Source: Tubulanus polymorphus
Taxonomy: Eukaryota; Nemertea; Palaeonemertea; Tubulaniformes; Tubulanidae
DNA: 64,000 bases
NCBI RefSeq assembly: GCF_964204645.1
Contig: NC_134031.1
Location: 7,540,501 to 7,604,500 of the forward strand
Direction of reading: 5' to 3'
Part shown: positions 63,551 to 64,000 of the stretch, in pieces
How the letters are laid out: each line of letters opens with the position of its first letter
Numbering within the stretch: the first letter of the stretch is position 1
Notes under the pieces: generated by a model
What the model was told of the DNA's origin: nothing
Seen by the model: the letters and a program-made list of their open reading frames with translations, nothing else
The model's database searches: none
Position numbers and translations under genes: made by a program

Positions 63551-64000
63551 GCAAGTGAAGGTCCCTATCTCCAGAGGCAAGGGAGATCATATAATAAGTT
63601 ACTAATATTCATACATTCAAAAATGCTCCTACTTAACACATAAACCACGCTTAGTATACATATCATTTGTAAATATCATTTGTAATAATGTAATGTATGT
63701 ATACTTTGTGTATAACCATAAAAAGAGCTCGCATGGAATTGAATCTCATCTTCCATGTGAATGCAGAAGAAACCTATCCTAGATATCGAATGGTCTTTAC
63801 GCTAGTATGTAAGAAATGGTTTATATCGATACACGGATTTGCTCAGAAGCTCAGAACGAGCTCAGAAGAAATTACTTTGGTCCTTTATAGGCTAATAAGT
63901 ATAATACTATTTGAAATATTGAATGTAGATTTGTAGGCACTAAGTTATTACTCTATGACTAATCTTGGAGAAATCGTTTGACTACTCCAAGTCATAGGGC
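63551..64000. other. Right edge, nothing recognised
   Basis: The 79-codon plus-strand frame at 63,697-63,936 has no family features. Confidence 0.35.

Noticed and set aside
60303-64000. Missing first exon(s) of TGFBR3
   Set aside because: No minus-strand segment combines orphan-domain-like residues with a phase-0 donor. I prefer to leave the 5' end open rather than force an exon.

Overview
This is a window of an animal nuclear genome. It is AT-rich, its genes are split by GT-AG introns and it is dense in transposable elements. Two protein-coding genes can be reconstructed exon by exon. Their families, together with a BEL/Pao retrotransposon, a PIF/Harbinger transposase and many hAT-like and pogo-like miniature elements, point to an invertebrate bilaterian, probably marine (a lophotrochozoan or a non-vertebrate deuterostome). 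I cannot name the species.

Layout. Bases 1-10.4 kb hold no recognisable gene. They contain a ~200-260 bp-period tandem array (2.4-4.0 kb), a remarkable run of nested, almost fully palindromic hAT-like elements (4.8-8.5 kb), a tRNA-Pro-like relic cut by two of those elements, and three ~100-bp direct repeats just upstream of the first gene. CDC7, the DBF4-dependent kinase, lies on the plus strand at 10,448-18,120 as ten coding exons that join in phase to a 528-residue protein. From 18.2 to 32.4 kb there is repeat-rich intergenic or 3' UTR sequence. The betaglycan gene (TGFBR3, TGF-beta type III receptor) lies on the minus strand from at least 60,302 down to 32,415. Thirteen coding exons join in phase to 699 residues with a stop. 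The signal peptide and the start of the first orphan domain are not found and probably lie beyond the right edge.

The 7.3-kb intron between betaglycan exons 5 and 6 (as numbered here) contains a broken PIF/Harbinger transposase fused at ~40.48 kb to a 5'-truncated, degenerate BEL/Pao element with a 3' LTR. The first intron holds a 991-bp element with 43-bp perfect terminal inverted repeats, a 6-bp target duplication and an array of GTCGAC-containing ~20-mers. I cannot assign it to a superfamily.

How the genes relate. CDC7 and TGFBR3 do unrelated jobs (replication-origin firing; TGF-beta/inhibin ligand presentation), but they sit tail to tail here, as CDC7 and TGFBR3 do on human 1p22. The window therefore looks like an ancient conserved gene pair embedded in lineage-specific transposon debris.
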